Source: Verrucomicrobiota bacterium
Lineage (GTDB): Bacteria; Verrucomicrobiota; Verrucomicrobiae; Limisphaerales; UBA11358
Direction of reading: 5' to 3'
DNA: 64,000 nt
Assembly (NCBI GenBank): GCA_014860005.1
Contig: JACZKP010000156.1
Location: 17,880-81,879 of the forward strand
The notes under the pieces were generated by a model. The model did not search any database. It was not told the origin of the DNA and worked only from the letters and a program-made list of their open reading frames with translations. The stretch's first letter is position 1; every line of letters starts with the position of its first letter. Positions 42,607-53,804 of this stretch are shown one piece after another. The position numbers and the translations under genes were made by a program.

Positions 42607-44106
42607 TTACTTGGCCGGTTCGACGGGCCGTGTGATCAGGCTTGCGGGGTTTCCGTTGCGCAATGCCGAATTTTTCTCGTCACCAATCTGTCTGGGTGCG
42701 TAAAGCTCCTGCAGGCGGGCATGTTCGCGGGTCAGCATCGGATCATCCGGCCAGCGCTGCGACATCTCGCCAAGCAATTCGCGGAGTTCCGTGACGTCCC
42801 CGGCTTTGGCAGTCAACTGGAACAAGGCCTCGTAAGCCGGGCGCACTTCGGTTAGGCAGCCAATCAACATCCGCCAGGCTTTTTTGGCGTGCTCCACTTC
42901 ATGGGCCTTCTCGGCGTAGCGCGCCAACCAATGAAGCTGGTCAGGCTTTCGTTCGGCGGAGAATAGAGCGCGCCGCCAGTGGATGGCCGCGGAGGGCGCT
43001 TTGCCCAGCTTCGTCGCGCAACGGGCGCGGAACGCTTCCAAATAAACCGTCTCCAGCGGAACCCGGTAGTGATCCAGAATAACATCAAGCTCCTCCCAGC
43101 GCCCCAACGAAGCAAGCGCGTCGGCGTGTGGGAGAAACAATTCGCGACGTTGTAGCGCGGTGTTCAAAGGAAGCACAACAAGCGTTCGCGCGAATTCTTC
43201 CTGCTGATTGAGCCAAACGGCAAATAAGTTAAGCACCGCCGGATCGCTGACTGTATCGCACTCATCCACTGCGTGAGCCAGGATTTCCCCGCGCCGCTCC
43301 GGCGACAACAGGATGCGTTGTTCAAGGATCAGGAGTTGTTGGCTGATTCCCGTTAGCGGATGCTTCTCCAGTCGTGAGATAAGTTCGCGACGCTGCTCCG
43401 GTGACAACTCTGGTCGCCGCGCCAGGAATTCCAATGCCTCAAGTCCTAACGGGCTGTCCTCGCGTGCGATGGCCCAGACATCGTTTCGCGCTTCAGCCTG
43501 CTTGTCGGCTTCAGGCGAATCATACCGGAGGCTGGCGAGGAAGAGTTGATACTGCCGGTTACCGGGGTCATGCAAACGAGCGCGGGTGGCGTAATGAACC
43601 GTTTGCGCCTTGTCCCCCACCGCAGCGGAGAATTGGGACGCCAGCCAAAGATGAACCGGTTCATGGGGCGAATCCTCCAGCAGTTGCCGCAGATCACCAA
43701 TGGCCAGATGTGGCGAGCCAAGGCGGATGGCCAGCTCCACAAACGTGCGTCGGTCTTGAACGGTGGCATGACCAGCGGCGCTGAGTTGACGCCACAACTG
43801 GAGCGCCGTGACGTTGGTGGCCTGGGACAAAGTTCGGGCCAGGGCGCGCATCGCTGCCGGTTCGGCGGGCTTGAGCAACAAGGCAGCTTGCGCTTTCTCA
43901 GCGGCCTGTGCCCAGCGATCTTCGCGAATCAATTGCTCCGCCTGCGCAGCCAATTGTAGCGCCCGCCAGCCTTTGAACGCTTCATACGCAGGACGTGCCG
44001 CAAGAAGTCCCGCGATGAGCAGCGTCACTGTGAAGCTCCAGAGCATGGCCAGTCGCCAACGTCGCCTGCGGCGTTCAGCAATCATCGGGTTGGGACTCGC
44101 AGCCAT
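42607..44106 (-). CDS. Membrane-anchored TPR-repeat protein
   Basis: 499 residues from the ATG at 44106; an in-frame start at 44139 is also open. A basic N-terminus, one membrane helix (AMLWSFTVTLLIAGLLAARP) and then about 430 residues of helical TPR-like repeats (ALQLAAQAEQLIREDRWAQA, TRARLHDPGNRQYQLFLASL, AERKPDQLHWLARYAEKAHE). Such proteins scaffold protein complexes; no partner is evident. It lies 13 nt upstream of the propeller gene and is probably co-transcribed with it. Confidence 0.7.
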   Translation of the reverse strand: MAASPNPMIAERRRRRWRLAMLWSFTVTLLIAGLLAARPAYEAFKGWRALQLAAQAEQLIREDRWAQAAEKAQAALLLKPAEPAAMRALARTLSQATNVTALQLWRQLSAAGHATVQDRRTFVELAIRLGSPHLAIGDLRQLLEDSPHEPVHLWLASQFSAAVGDKAQTVHYATRARLHDPGNRQYQLFLASLRYDSPEADKQAEARNDVWAIAREDSPLGLEALEFLARRPELSPEQRRELISRLEKHPLTGISQQLLILEQRILLSPERRGEILAHAVDECDTVSDPAVLNLFAVWLNQQEEFARTLVVLPLNTALQRRELFLPHADALASLGRWEELDVILDHYRVPLETVYLEAFRARCATKLGKAPSAAIHWRRALFSAERKPDQLHWLARYAEKAHEVEHAKKAWRMLIGCLTEVRPAYEALFQLTAKAGDVTELRELLGEMSQRWPDDPMLTREHARLQELYAPRQIGDEKNSALRNGNPASLITRPVEPAK

Positions 44107-44350
44107 CGTGCTTATCGTTCGGGCCTGAGCATGGCACAACGACGGAGATGATTGAACAATTTTCCTCGCTTGGACCGCGGCTTCAATTTTGTCGGGCGGG
44201 GCGGATTGGATTTAGGGCGATTGACGGTGAAATTTAGCACCAGGAACGACGCGGGATTTGCCAGGGGCGCAGTGTCAGATTGGGTTGAGGCTTTGCCGTG
44301 CGAATAGATTCGGCGTGGACATCCTTGGCGGGGTGCTCTAAAACCGGAAC

Positions 44351-44734
44351 ATGAGTCTTTACCGCGTCACGCCGTTTCTGGATGGCAATTTCAACTGGGA
44401 CGATGAGATACAACTAAAGACGCAGACTGCGGCGGAACAAAAGGACAGATTGCTGAGGAGCTTTTTCATCGGTATGGGAGGTGCGTTTCTAACTGCGCTT
44501 ACTTTTGGTTTACTGCGACTTTTCCCGCTCAGGTTTGCCGGCCTGACCATTTTTCTGGGCTGTTGGGTGCCCTCGATGATTAAAGTGTTGAGCGACCCTT
44601 CACGTGAGCCACGCGCCCGCTGTGGTGAACGAATGAATCGCGGGTGGAAACCCACGGATGATGATCGCGGCGCAGAATATCTGATCGGCGATTCAGGCCG
44701 TCGCAACTTTTACACCTTCAGGTTTTGCAGCTGA
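44351..44734 (+). CDS. Small membrane protein of unknown function
   Basis: 127 residues with one hydrophobic hairpin (IGMGGAFLTALTFGLLRLF, LRFAGLTIFLGCWVPSMI) between charged ends. No recognised family. It is 23 nt upstream of the first sulfatase and on the same strand. The preceding 244 bp (44107-44350) contain nothing else I can support. Confidence 0.5.
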   Translation: MSLYRVTPFLDGNFNWDDEIQLKTQTAAEQKDRLLRSFFIGMGGAFLTALTFGLLRLFPLRFAGLTIFLGCWVPSMIKVLSDPSREPRARCGERMNRGWKPTDDDRGAEYLIGDSGRRNFYTFRFCS

Positions 44735-44757
44735 TTCCGCTGCCCTAATATAATCTC

Positions 44758-46335
44758 ATGTTTCCCTTCAACACCCGTCTCCTATTGCTCTCCGCACTCG
44801 GCTGCTTCGGGAGTATTACTCACGGCGCGGAAGCGGCGCGCCCCAACATTTTGTTCGCCGTCGCAGATGATTGGGGTCGCCACGCGGGCGCGTATGGCAC
44901 GCGCTGGATTCGCACACCGGGCTTCGACCGTGTCGCAAGCGAAGGCTTGCTCTTCAATCATGCGTACACCCCAAACGCCAAGTGCGCTCCGTCGCGCGCC
45001 ATAATTCTGACCGGACGACATTCCTGGCAGCTTGAGGCGGCGGGCAACCACATGGCGTATTTCCCGGCGAAATTCAAAAGCTATCCCGAAGCGCTGGCGC
45101 AAAACGGGTACTTTATCGGCACCACTGGCAAGGGCTGGGGACCGGGCGTAGCCACCAACGCAAACGGGAAAGCTCGCGAGATTTGCGGTCAACGCTTCAA
45201 CGCGCGCCAATCCCCGCCGCCGACCAAGGGCATTTCCAACAATGATTACGCTGCCAACTTCACGGATTTTCTCGCCGCTGCGCCGTCAGGCAAACCGTGG
45301 TGTTTTTGGTTCGGTGCGCTCGAACCGCATCGGCCTTACGAATTCGGTTCGGGCACCGCCAAGGGCGGCAAGCAACTCGCGGACGTGGATCGGGTGCCCG
45401 CGTATTGGCCGGACCACGACACGGTGCGTCAGGACATGCTCGATTACGCCTTTGAGGTCGGGCATGTGGACCAGCACCTCGTCCGTATGTTGGATGAACT
45501 CCACAAGCGCGGGCTGAGCGACAACACGCTCGTGGTCGTCACTTCCGATCATGGAATGCCCTTCCCGCGTGTAAAGGGTCAGGCGTATCTCGACGCCAAC
45601 CGTGTCCCACTGGCCATCTGCTGGCCCAAGGGCATTCGTAGTCCTGGGCGAACCATTGATGATTTCGTGGACTTCACTGATCTTGCGCCCACCTTTCTCG
45701 ATGTCGCCGGGGTGAAGTGGGCCGACAGCGGCATGGCCCCGGCGACCGGGCGCAGTTGGCAGGACATTTTCCAGAGTCGCAAATCCGGTCGTGTGATTAC
45801 CGCACGGGATCATGTGCTAATCGGCAAGGAACGACATGACGTAGGCCGTCCCAACGACGCGGGCTATCCGATTCGCGGATTGGTGAAGGACAGTTTTCTC
45901 TACCTGCAAAACTTTGAACCTTCACGCTGGCCGGCCGGCAATCCGGAAACCGGCTACCTCAACTGTGACGGCAGTCCGACCAAAACCCTGATCCTCGAAC
46001 GGCGCCGACAAAATCCCGCCGACCAATTCTGGGCATTGAACTTCGGCCGGCGTCCCGGCGAGGAACTCTACGATTTGCGAACTGATCCCGATTGTGTTCA
46101 CAATCTTGCCACCGATCCGGCACAGCAACGACGTCGCGCCCGGATGCAGCGCGAGATGACAGCTAAATTGAAGGCGCAAGGCGATCCGCGCATGTTTGGC
46201 AACGGTGAAGTCTTTGATCGTTACCCAATTGCCACGGAAGCGAACCGGCATTTCCACCAACGCTTCACCGCCGGTGAGGAAGTGAAGGCCGGCTGGGTCA
46301 ATGAATCCGACTTCGAATCACAACCACTGGACTGA
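44758..46335 (+). CDS. Secreted S1-family sulfatase (heparan N-sulfatase-like)
   Basis: 525 residues with a signal peptide ([19 protein letters not shown]). Metal site DDWGRH at 37-42 and the formylglycine motif CAPSR at 76-80, whose Cys must be oxidised by a sulfatase-maturing enzyme not found in this window. [21 protein letters not shown] and the C-terminal region ([17 protein letters not shown]) are typical of S1_8-like sulfatases. It removes sulfate from a polysaccharide or glycosaminoglycan in the periplasm or outside the cell. It is followed 17 nt later by a second sulfatase. Confidence 0.9.
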   Translation: MFPFNTRLLLLSALGCFGSITHGAEAARPNILFAVADDWGRHAGAYGTRWIRTPGFDRVASEGLLFNHAYTPNAKCAPSRAIILTGRHSWQLEAAGNHMAYFPAKFKSYPEALAQNGYFIGTTGKGWGPGVATNANGKAREICGQRFNARQSPPPTKGISNNDYAANFTDFLAAAPSGKPWCFWFGALEPHRPYEFGSGTAKGGKQLADVDRVPAYWPDHDTVRQDMLDYAFEVGHVDQHLVRMLDELHKRGLSDNTLVVVTSDHGMPFPRVKGQAYLDANRVPLAICWPKGIRSPGRTIDDFVDFTDLAPTFLDVAGVKWADSGMAPATGRSWQDIFQSRKSGRVITARDHVLIGKERHDVGRPNDAGYPIRGLVKDSFLYLQNFEPSRWPAGNPETGYLNCDGSPTKTLILERRRQNPADQFWALNFGRRPGEELYDLRTDPDCVHNLATDPAQQRRRARMQREMTAKLKAQGDPRMFGNGEVFDRYPIATEANRHFHQRFTAGEEVKAGWVNESDFESQPLD

Positions 46336-46352
46336 TTCTTCTCCACGCAACC

Positions 46353-47981
46353 ATGAAAACATTCCACGTCCTCTTAGCGATGCTGGTGGCAATTCCCATT
46401 CAAACGAAGGCTGGGGAAGCGCAACGTCCGAACATCCTGTTCGCCTTCGCCGATGACTGGGGCCGGCACGCCAGCGCTTACGCCGAACTCGACGGCCCGG
46501 GCAGCATGAACGACGTCATCCGCACGCCGAACTTTGATCGCGTGGCCCGCGAAGGGGTGTTGTTTCGCCGTGCATTTGTCAGCGCGCCCTCCTGCACACC
46601 GTGTCGTAGTGCCATTCTTTCCGGTCAACATTTCTGGCGCACCGGACGCGGCGCGATTCTGCGTGGCGCGATTTGGGAAGGATCGAATCCTTCGTATCCG
46701 CTTCTGCTCAAGGAAGCCGGCTACCACATCGGCAAATCCTACAAAGTTTGGAGTCCGGGCACGCCTGCGGATGCACCTTACGGCGGGCAAACGCACGCTT
46801 ATCAAAAAGCCGGCGGCCGCATCAATCAGTTCTCCCAAAACGTCACCTCGATGGTGAAACAGGGGAAATCACTGGAAGCCGCCAAGGAGGAAATCTACGA
46901 CGAAGTGACGGACAATTTTGCCGCATTTCTTGCTGACCGCAAACCGGGACAGCCGTTCTGTTACTGGTTCGGTCCCACGCAGACGCACCGCAAATGGGTC
47001 AAGGGGTCGGGCAAAGCGCTTTGGGGAATAGATCCCGACGCGCTGAAAGGAAAGCTGCCGCCGTTCCTACCCGACGTGCCGGAAGTGCGTGAAGACCTCG
47101 CGGATTATTTTGGCGAAGCGCAATCCTTCGACGCCGCGTTGGGCCGGTTGCTCGCGAAGCTGGAGGCTGTAGGTGAACTGGACAACACCCTCATCGTGGT
47201 GAGCGGCGATCACGGCGCGCCTGGGTTTCCGCACGGCAAATGCAACCTGTATGATTTCGGCGCGAGTGTGCCCCTGGCCATTCGCGGCGCGGGCACCAAG
47301 GGCGGCCGGGTGGTGGAAGACTTGATCACCCTGCCCGATCTGGCGCCGACGTTCCTCGAACTGGGCGGCGTCAAACCGCCGGACGTGATGACCGGTCGCA
47401 GCCTTGTCGGTCTTTTGAAATCGTCTCAGGGCGGCAAGGTGGATTCCACCCGTACTGCGGCGTTTATCGGACGTGAGCGTCATGTGGAGAATGCCCGCGC
47501 TGATTTTCTGCCCTATCCGCAACGCGCCATCCGCACGCACGATTTTCTCTACATCATCAACTTCAAGCCGGACCGTTACCCCATTGGTGACCCGTACCGG
47601 CTCGATGGTCCGAATCCGCCAAGCGCGGAGGAATTGACCGAAGAGACGCGCGTGACGCTGCCCGATGAAGACGCTGGGCCAACGAAGGCGTGGCTGGTCG
47701 GCCAGCGGAATCATCCGCAGTGGAAGGCGTATTTCGATCGTGCCTACGGCAAACGGCCGCGTGAGGAACTTTACGATCTCAAGAATGATCCGCATCAGGT
47801 CAAGAATGTTGCAGCCGATGCAAAGTTCACAAAGGTGCGCGCGGAACTGGAACAACGCCTGATGGCAGAGTTGAAGCGTACCAATGACCCGCGCCTGGTG
47901 GATGATGGCCGTTTCTTTGAAACCCCGCCGATGGCCGGGCCGACCTCCGACGGAGTGCCGCGCAAGAATATCAAGCAATGA
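46353..47981 (+). CDS. Secreted S1-family sulfatase (paralog)
   Basis: 542 residues, signal peptide [20 protein letters not shown]. Metal site ADDWGRH at 33-39. The catalytic motif is CTPCR at 81-85, with Cys where Ser is usual, a variant that still fits the C-x-P-x-R core. [15 protein letters not shown] and [18 protein letters not shown] support the family. It is only moderately similar to the upstream sulfatase, so it may act on a different sulfate position of the same polymer. Confidence 0.9.
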   Translation: MKTFHVLLAMLVAIPIQTKAGEAQRPNILFAFADDWGRHASAYAELDGPGSMNDVIRTPNFDRVAREGVLFRRAFVSAPSCTPCRSAILSGQHFWRTGRGAILRGAIWEGSNPSYPLLLKEAGYHIGKSYKVWSPGTPADAPYGGQTHAYQKAGGRINQFSQNVTSMVKQGKSLEAAKEEIYDEVTDNFAAFLADRKPGQPFCYWFGPTQTHRKWVKGSGKALWGIDPDALKGKLPPFLPDVPEVREDLADYFGEAQSFDAALGRLLAKLEAVGELDNTLIVVSGDHGAPGFPHGKCNLYDFGASVPLAIRGAGTKGGRVVEDLITLPDLAPTFLELGGVKPPDVMTGRSLVGLLKSSQGGKVDSTRTAAFIGRERHVENARADFLPYPQRAIRTHDFLYIINFKPDRYPIGDPYRLDGPNPPSAEELTEETRVTLPDEDAGPTKAWLVGQRNHPQWKAYFDRAYGKRPREELYDLKNDPHQVKNVAADAKFTKVRAELEQRLMAELKRTNDPRLVDDGRFFETPPMAGPTSDGVPRKNIKQ

Positions 47982-48124
47982 TCCAGGCAATCATTCACTT
48001 GATCAGTCAGAATTACCGCTGAGGACCGCTCGCGCGCCAATAATTCTCGGCCAGCCAACAAGTCGAAGACATGCTTGTGCTTTCCAGCCGATGTTGTGAT
48101 CGGACCAATTGGCTCAAGCAAGCG

Positions 48125-51100
48125 TCACGGCGAGAGTCGAATGCTCGTCACCCCGTAGTTATCAAGCGGAAGCCAGAGCGCTCGCGCCGGATTAGCATCA
48201 GCGTGATCGAGATTGAGGTACAGGCAACCTGCCGTCGGACCTTCGCCGACCTGGCGCAGGGCCGCAGGATCGGATCGGTCAAACACCACCACGCGGGACC
48301 AATCCACTTGCGCGGCCAGCAGGCCCGGGAACGATACGAGGTCGGAGGCCGCGCCCGGCAACTTCACGCTTCCCAGTTTCGTGAACTTGCCCACGTTCGA
48401 TAGAGTCCAGGTTTCAAGTTCCGGCGGAATGGCGTCAGTCGTGTAGTAGCCTGACGCACGCCCCAGGAAGACATTCGTTCCGCTCACCAGCACCGGATGC
48501 GGGTAAACGTTGGAGAGAGAAAGCGAATCCACCAGATGCGCCGCCACGCCGTCATACGCGCTGGCCGCGAGGGCTGCGTGGCCGGAGTAGTAATCCGACG
48601 AGGTGCGATGAAATCCGAGGGTGTAGAGCAACGCGCCGTGGTGCGAGATGCCCTGCAACGTGCCGGGCAGGCTCACGGGCTTGCGCACGGTCGGATGGCG
48701 CGCATCGGCATAATCCACGACATCGAGAAACGATCGCTGATAACTCGTCGGCCAATCCACGACGATGCCGTAGGGATTGCCATTGGTTGTGGGAATCTCC
48801 ACAAACGCTTGATGACTCAGATAAACCCGACCGGCGGCGGTAAAGGGTTTGCTGAAGCTCCACCAACCATTGGCGGTGAGGTCCACTTCCGAGAGAAACG
48901 CGGGCGCGGCATCGTCGCTCACGTCAAAGGCGAGCAAACGTCCCCCACCGCTCGACTGCGGATAAGGCCAGAACCAGTCCCGCACAAGGCCAGGTCCGCC
49001 AAACCAATCCCACGGTCCCCACCACCAGAAATTGTTGCCGCCCCCAACCCAGACCAGCAGGCCGGGTTTTGGCCAGACCGGTTCGAGTTCGCTGTTCCAA
49101 CCAAGCTGGGTGGTAGCGACGGCCGTTTCGCCGAGAACGGTCAGCGCGGGAAGATTCGACAGATCCACCACCGTGAGCCAGAGCGTCGGTGGCGGCGGCG
49201 AATTCGTTGTGTCATCCGAAAGGATCAATCCGCCAGCAATCGCCTGCGCGAGATAGAGGCGGTTATCACGCACCGTGGCGCCCGCAATCGGCGCGTTAGT
49301 GAGTGTGAGCGTAGTGAGGACGGTATCCGGTTGGCCAGCCGGCGCGACGCGCACGATGGGTTGGGTGATCAGCGTGGTGCGCCAGTAATCCAGGCTATAA
49401 ACGTTCCCATAGTTGCCTGTTGTAATCTCGATCAAATAATCGCCCGCGATGAAAACGCGGTTGATGGGCCACGCGAGTTCCAGGCGGCCGGTGAGTTCCG
49501 GGTGGTCGCGATCCGTGGCATCCACGCTGAGTAATTCGACGCCCGAGAGGGACACCACGCGGTCACGGTGCAACGTAGCCCGGCGCGGCGCAAAATCATG
49601 CTCGATGATGCCGCGCGCGGTGAGTGAATCCACACCCAGGTCAATCAACTGCACCCAGGCTTGCCAACCGTTGGTCGTGTAACCCTGAACCGGCAGCAGA
49701 ATCAAACCGGCTTCCTCAAGGACGGTAAAAGCTTTCTCGTCGCGGTTGGCTTCACTGGAAGAATAGTGGCTGCCAATCGGCACCCGGCTCAATAGCGACG
49801 GCTGGCTCGGATCAGAGACATCGAACAGTGACACCGTGGTGAGATTGGTTTCGATGCCCACGGCCACCAGTTGATCGCCGCGCGGATGAATATAGGTGGA
49901 CCAGCCGGGCACTTCGAGTTCACCGGAAACCATTGGATTCGCGGGATCGCTGAGGTCCACCACCCACAGCGGGTCAATTTGCAGAAAGGTGACGATGTAG
50001 GCGCGCGGGAAATCGAAGCGCGTGGCGAACAGGCGTTCGCCGTGGCCCACCGCCACTTCCCCCAGTTTGAGGTGAGTGTAGGGCGGAACTGTACGAGGAT
50101 CGGGCAGACGGAAAGTCTCCAGTTTGGTCAGGCGCGGATTGCTCGAAACTTCGGAGATCGCAGTGAAGATTCCGTCGGTCCAGTTCAGCTTGAATTTATC
50201 GTCAACCCGCCCGGCGGGCATAATGGTGTCATAAGCGCGCATCGTCCCCTCGGGCGCGGTGATGTCTATGACGTTCACGCGGGATTGCTGATAATTCGTC
50301 GGGTCTTGGGTGACGGCGAAAAAGAAAGTGTCCGTGGCGTTAATGACATTATTGTATCCCGAGTACCAGAGAGTCGAGCGCGCGACAGGCGAGTCCGGCT
50401 TGGCCAGGTCGAAGGACGAAACCTGCGTGCCCCATTCCCAGGTGCTGCCGCCGCTGCCGGCCACTGGACGCAGGGTTTGAGCAGCGACGTAAAGCGCGTC
50501 GCCCACCAACCGCGATTCGGTGATGGAGCCGCTCACGACCAGCTTCGCCGCGATGGAAGGGACGCCATCGGTCACAGCCACGATCAAGATCTCACTGTCG
50601 GGATAGCCATTGTTGCCGCCGCAAAGACCCTGGGTCAGTAGCACGACGTAGTTCGAGCGGAGCAGATACATCTGCTCCCCCGCAGCAGGCAGGCTCAAAG
50701 TGCCCCGCACCACCGCAGTCTCTGGATTGGTCACATCAATAATCTGAAGGCCGCGGTGCTGGTTGAAGAAATAGAGCGTATCGCCATCCAGGCGCCAGAT
50801 GTCCGATTCCACCACTTCGCGAGAGTTGGAGTCGGAATCGGTCGCTGTGCCGGGGCCAAAGAGAGTAAGTCCATCACGTACGCCCGAAGCCGGCTGCGGG
50901 GTGTACTCGTTCGTGCCCGTGTAAAAGAAGGACGGGAGTTCCTCGCTGGCATCCGCGCGAATCCGCAACACTGCAAACACGCCCGTGCGCGGCACGTCGA
51001 AGGTGATGACCCCGCCCTGCCCGCTCAAACGACGCACGGCAACCGGCACCCACGCCCCACTGCCCAGGGCATCGCGTGATTCCAGCGTAACGCGCACGTG

Positions 51101-51256
51101 CCCCGCCGGAACGCGCGCGGTGACGACCAGGTTCGTGTGCTCGACGTGGATTGACTCAATAACCGGCAAATCGGCCCGGACAAGCGTGGCGAAAACTGAG
51201 AGGACCAAGCTGCCGAGGAAACCCGGTTTCCAACAGAATGAGAAAGATGTTTTCAT
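48125..51256 (-). CDS. Large secreted beta-propeller-domain protein
   Basis: 1043 residues from the ATG at 51256, chosen because it opens a signal peptide (FLGSLVLSVFATLVRA); a longer frame to 51517 lies in repeat DNA. An N-terminal Ig/fibronectin-like region (about 25-90) is followed by long beta-propeller repeats of the PF09826 kind (LYFFNQHRGLQIIDVTNPET, VVDLSDPANPMVSGELEVPG, VSLFDVSDPSQPSLLSRVPI, LLAFDVSDDAAPAFLSEVDL). No catalytic site is seen. It faces the sulfatase pair across a 143-nt gap and may be a surface binding protein. Confidence 0.75.
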   Translation of the reverse strand: MKTSFSFCWKPGFLGSLVLSVFATLVRADLPVIESIHVEHTNLVVTARVPAGHVRVTLESRDALGSGAWVPVAVRRLSGQGGVITFDVPRTGVFAVLRIRADASEELPSFFYTGTNEYTPQPASGVRDGLTLFGPGTATDSDSNSREVVESDIWRLDGDTLYFFNQHRGLQIIDVTNPETAVVRGTLSLPAAGEQMYLLRSNYVVLLTQGLCGGNNGYPDSEILIVAVTDGVPSIAAKLVVSGSITESRLVGDALYVAAQTLRPVAGSGGSTWEWGTQVSSFDLAKPDSPVARSTLWYSGYNNVINATDTFFFAVTQDPTNYQQSRVNVIDITAPEGTMRAYDTIMPAGRVDDKFKLNWTDGIFTAISEVSSNPRLTKLETFRLPDPRTVPPYTHLKLGEVAVGHGERLFATRFDFPRAYIVTFLQIDPLWVVDLSDPANPMVSGELEVPGWSTYIHPRGDQLVAVGIETNLTTVSLFDVSDPSQPSLLSRVPIGSHYSSSEANRDEKAFTVLEEAGLILLPVQGYTTNGWQAWVQLIDLGVDSLTARGIIEHDFAPRRATLHRDRVVSLSGVELLSVDATDRDHPELTGRLELAWPINRVFIAGDYLIEITTGNYGNVYSLDYWRTTLITQPIVRVAPAGQPDTVLTTLTLTNAPIAGATVRDNRLYLAQAIAGGLILSDDTTNSPPPPTLWLTVVDLSNLPALTVLGETAVATTQLGWNSELEPVWPKPGLLVWVGGGNNFWWWGPWDWFGGPGLVRDWFWPYPQSSGGGRLLAFDVSDDAAPAFLSEVDLTANGWWSFSKPFTAAGRVYLSHQAFVEIPTTNGNPYGIVVDWPTSYQRSFLDVVDYADARHPTVRKPVSLPGTLQGISHHGALLYTLGFHRTSSDYYSGHAALAASAYDGVAAHLVDSLSLSNVYPHPVLVSGTNVFLGRASGYYTTDAIPPELETWTLSNVGKFTKLGSVKLPGAASDLVSFPGLLAAQVDWSRVVVFDRSDPAALRQVGEGPTAGCLYLNLDHADANPARALWLPLDNYGVTSIRLSP

Positions 51257-51718
51257 AGGTCCAGCCTGACTTGGCTGCATAGCTACAAAACTCCCGTTGC
51301 GCGTTGGCGTCAAGCAAAGATTCAGAGCAAAGTTTCGCAGGAACTCGGACAAGATTAAACGTCCCCGCCATGTGGCGCTCCGGTGGAGCAAGGGCAGTTG
51401 GGTGCCACGCCCGGCAACAATACCGAACCGATAGCCAGGCCACAGAAAACCGCAGCGCGGCAGAGCCGCAACCAATCCCACGCCGCCCGACTTAACGCAG
51501 AGGGTGCAGAGGTTCACGCAAAGGTCGCAAAGCGATTCACCTCTGCGTTAAAAACTCTTCTCAGAATTGCGCGATGGTGGGAGATAGCACCGCGAGATTC
51601 GCGGTTGCCAAACGATTTCCGGCATGGTCACAGCAACGCGACCTTCAGACTCTGACCGACCACGGCACAGTGGCATGAGCACGTCGTCGCCGGCTCCATC
51701 TACCATCCGTCCTGCACG
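51257..51718. other. Intergenic region with an inverted repeat
   Basis: 462 bp without a supported gene; it should contain the promoter of the propeller gene. It holds a perfect 12-bp inverted pair, TTAACGCAGAGG at 51492-51503 and CCTCTGCGTTAA at 51540-51551, around CGCAAAGG-like units. This is a type of simple intergenic repeat recurrent in this group of genomes. Confidence 0.55.
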
Positions 51719-53734
51719 TCAGCCTGCGTAGGAACGCAGATTCCACTCCTCGATCAATTCCTTGGGAATCTCCGCCAGAAAACGCGATGGTTGCTGGAGC
51801 GTGGCGCCGCTGTTGCCGTAACCGGCGCGCATCAACGGATAGCTCAGATAAAGCTCGTTGCGAGCGCGGGTGACGGCCACGTAAAACAGGCGGCGTTCCT
51901 CCTCGTCGCCATCATCGCTCTCGAGCGAACGCGCCGAGGGAAACAGTCCATCGCACAACATGATCACGAACACCACGTCAAATTCCAGTCCCTTGGCTTG
52001 GTGAATCGTGGAGAGGCGCACTTTCTCCGTGTCGTCCCCGGCAGCCGCGTCGCTCTCGGCCTCGACGTTGGTGAGCAACGCGAATTGCGCCAGGAAATCC
52101 TCCACGGAAGAGAACTGCTGCGAGAAAATGGCCAACTGTTTGAGTTCGTCGAGCCGCGAACGGTAATTGGCGAAGTTCGCCTTGAGATATTCGTCGTAGC
52201 CGGCTTCAATCACGAGTTGCAGCATTTTGGCGGCGCTGCGCCGGACTGGCGTGGCCTCAAGCTGCGCCATCGTGGCCACGAACTGCGCCCAGGCGGTGAC
52301 GGTCTTCCTGCCGACCTGACCGGCACACGACTGGAGCGCGGTGGCCAACGGATTGGGTTTGGCGTCCGGCCGATGCTGTTTTTCCTGAAAAGCTCTCCAT
52401 AACTTCTCCGCGCCCTTGCCGCCCACGCCGGGCAGCATTTGCACGAGGCGTTTGAACGCCAGTTCATCACGCGGATTCACCACCAGCTTGAGATACGCGG
52501 TGGCATCCTTGATGTGCGCCTGCTCGAAGAAGCGGATGCCGCTGGTGATGCTGAAAGGAATGTTGCGCCGCGTCAGCTCGAGCTGCAGTTCGAGCGCGTG
52601 GAAATGCGAGCGGTAGAGCACTGCCATGTGGTTTAATTCCCGGCCTTCCTCCCGCAACTGAAGCATGTGTTGTGCGACAAAAACCGCCTGCTCGGATGCG
52701 TCGCCACACGCCACCAGCACGGGCTTGGGACCGGCTTCACGCGCCGGGGCGAGTTCCTTGGCGAACTGATGAACGTTGGCGGCGATGGCGGCATTGGCCA
52801 CTTGCAGGATTTCCGGTGTGCTGCGGTAATTGGTTTCGATCTTGTAAACCTTCGCCTGTGGGTAGCGTTCCGGGAACTTGAGGATGTTCAGGAAATTGGC
52901 CCCGCGCCACGCGTAGATGCTTTGCGCGTCGTCACCCACCACCATGACGTTGTGATGTCGCGCAGCCAGCAAATCAATGAGGTCACTTTGCAGCTTGTTC
53001 GTGTCCTGATATTCGTCCACGAGAATAAACTGAAAGCGGCGTTGATAAAGTTCGCGAACTTCGGCCTGCTCTTGCAGCAGTTTGAGCCAGAGCACGAGCA
53101 AATCGTCAAAATCCATCACGTTCGCGGTGCGTTTGCGAGCGATGTAGCGCTGCTGAATGTCTGCGATCTGCGGCGCGAGCGAATCGAAGTAACCATATTC
53201 CGTCCCAAGAATCTCCGGGATGCTCTTGTGGGTGTTGACCGCCAGGGAAAAGATGTCGCCCAAGACTTCGGCCTTGGGAAAGCGCGTGGCCTTCATGTCT
53301 ATTTCCGACTCCGCCACACAGGTGGCAATCAGGTGCTTCGCGTCGTCGCGGTCCATGATGGTAAAATCGCGCTCGTAACCCAGCAAGGCGGCGTGCTGCC
53401 GGAGGACGCGATTGCCGATGGAGTGAAAAGTTCCGCCCCAAAGCGACGCCAGTTCGTGTCCCAGCAAATCCGCCACGCGGCGCATCATTTCACCCGCGGC
53501 TTTGTTGGTGAAGGTGAGCAACAGAATGCGATCGGGCGGGATGCCTTGTTCCAGCAGGTACGCCACGCGGTAAGTAAGGGTGCGCGTCTTGCCCGAGCCT
53601 GCGCCAGCAATTACCAACGCCGGCCCGGGCGGCGCCGTGACCGCCTGCAACTGCTGCCCGTTCAGTTCGCGCGCGTAATCAATCTGCAGATGAACAGCAG
53701 CCTGGAAGGGTTTGAGCACATAGTCACGCGACAT
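51719..53734 (-). CDS. UvrD/Rep-type ATP-dependent DNA helicase
   Basis: 671 residues, SF1A. Walker A AGAGSGKT at 43-50, LTFTNKAAGEMMRRV, motif II ILVDEYQDTNKLQ, VVGDDAQSIYAWRGA, TNYRSTPEIL, motif V STIHQAKGLEFDVVFV and motif VI YVAVTRARNELYLSYP. It unwinds DNA 3' to 5' in repair or replication restart. UvrD, PcrA and Rep cannot be told apart safely from sequence. The C-terminus is short, without the usual PcrA tail. Downstream neighbour of the HD protein gene (70 nt). Confidence 0.92.
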   Translation of the reverse strand: MSRDYVLKPFQAAVHLQIDYARELNGQQLQAVTAPPGPALVIAGAGSGKTRTLTYRVAYLLEQGIPPDRILLLTFTNKAAGEMMRRVADLLGHELASLWGGTFHSIGNRVLRQHAALLGYERDFTIMDRDDAKHLIATCVAESEIDMKATRFPKAEVLGDIFSLAVNTHKSIPEILGTEYGYFDSLAPQIADIQQRYIARKRTANVMDFDDLLVLWLKLLQEQAEVRELYQRRFQFILVDEYQDTNKLQSDLIDLLAARHHNVMVVGDDAQSIYAWRGANFLNILKFPERYPQAKVYKIETNYRSTPEILQVANAAIAANVHQFAKELAPAREAGPKPVLVACGDASEQAVFVAQHMLQLREEGRELNHMAVLYRSHFHALELQLELTRRNIPFSITSGIRFFEQAHIKDATAYLKLVVNPRDELAFKRLVQMLPGVGGKGAEKLWRAFQEKQHRPDAKPNPLATALQSCAGQVGRKTVTAWAQFVATMAQLEATPVRRSAAKMLQLVIEAGYDEYLKANFANYRSRLDELKQLAIFSQQFSSVEDFLAQFALLTNVEAESDAAAGDDTEKVRLSTIHQAKGLEFDVVFVIMLCDGLFPSARSLESDDGDEEERRLFYVAVTRARNELYLSYPLMRAGYGNSGATLQQPSRFLAEIPKELIEEWNLRSYAG

Positions 53735-53804
53735 GGGCGGAGGCTAAAGCGGAGGAAAACAAAATCCAAACACCAATCAGCAGTCCGTTGCATCGAATGG
53801 GAAA

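Noticed and set aside
48497..49534. A 345-codon open frame opposite the propeller gene
   Set aside because: Arg/Gly/His-rich composition typical of antisense frames; no motif.
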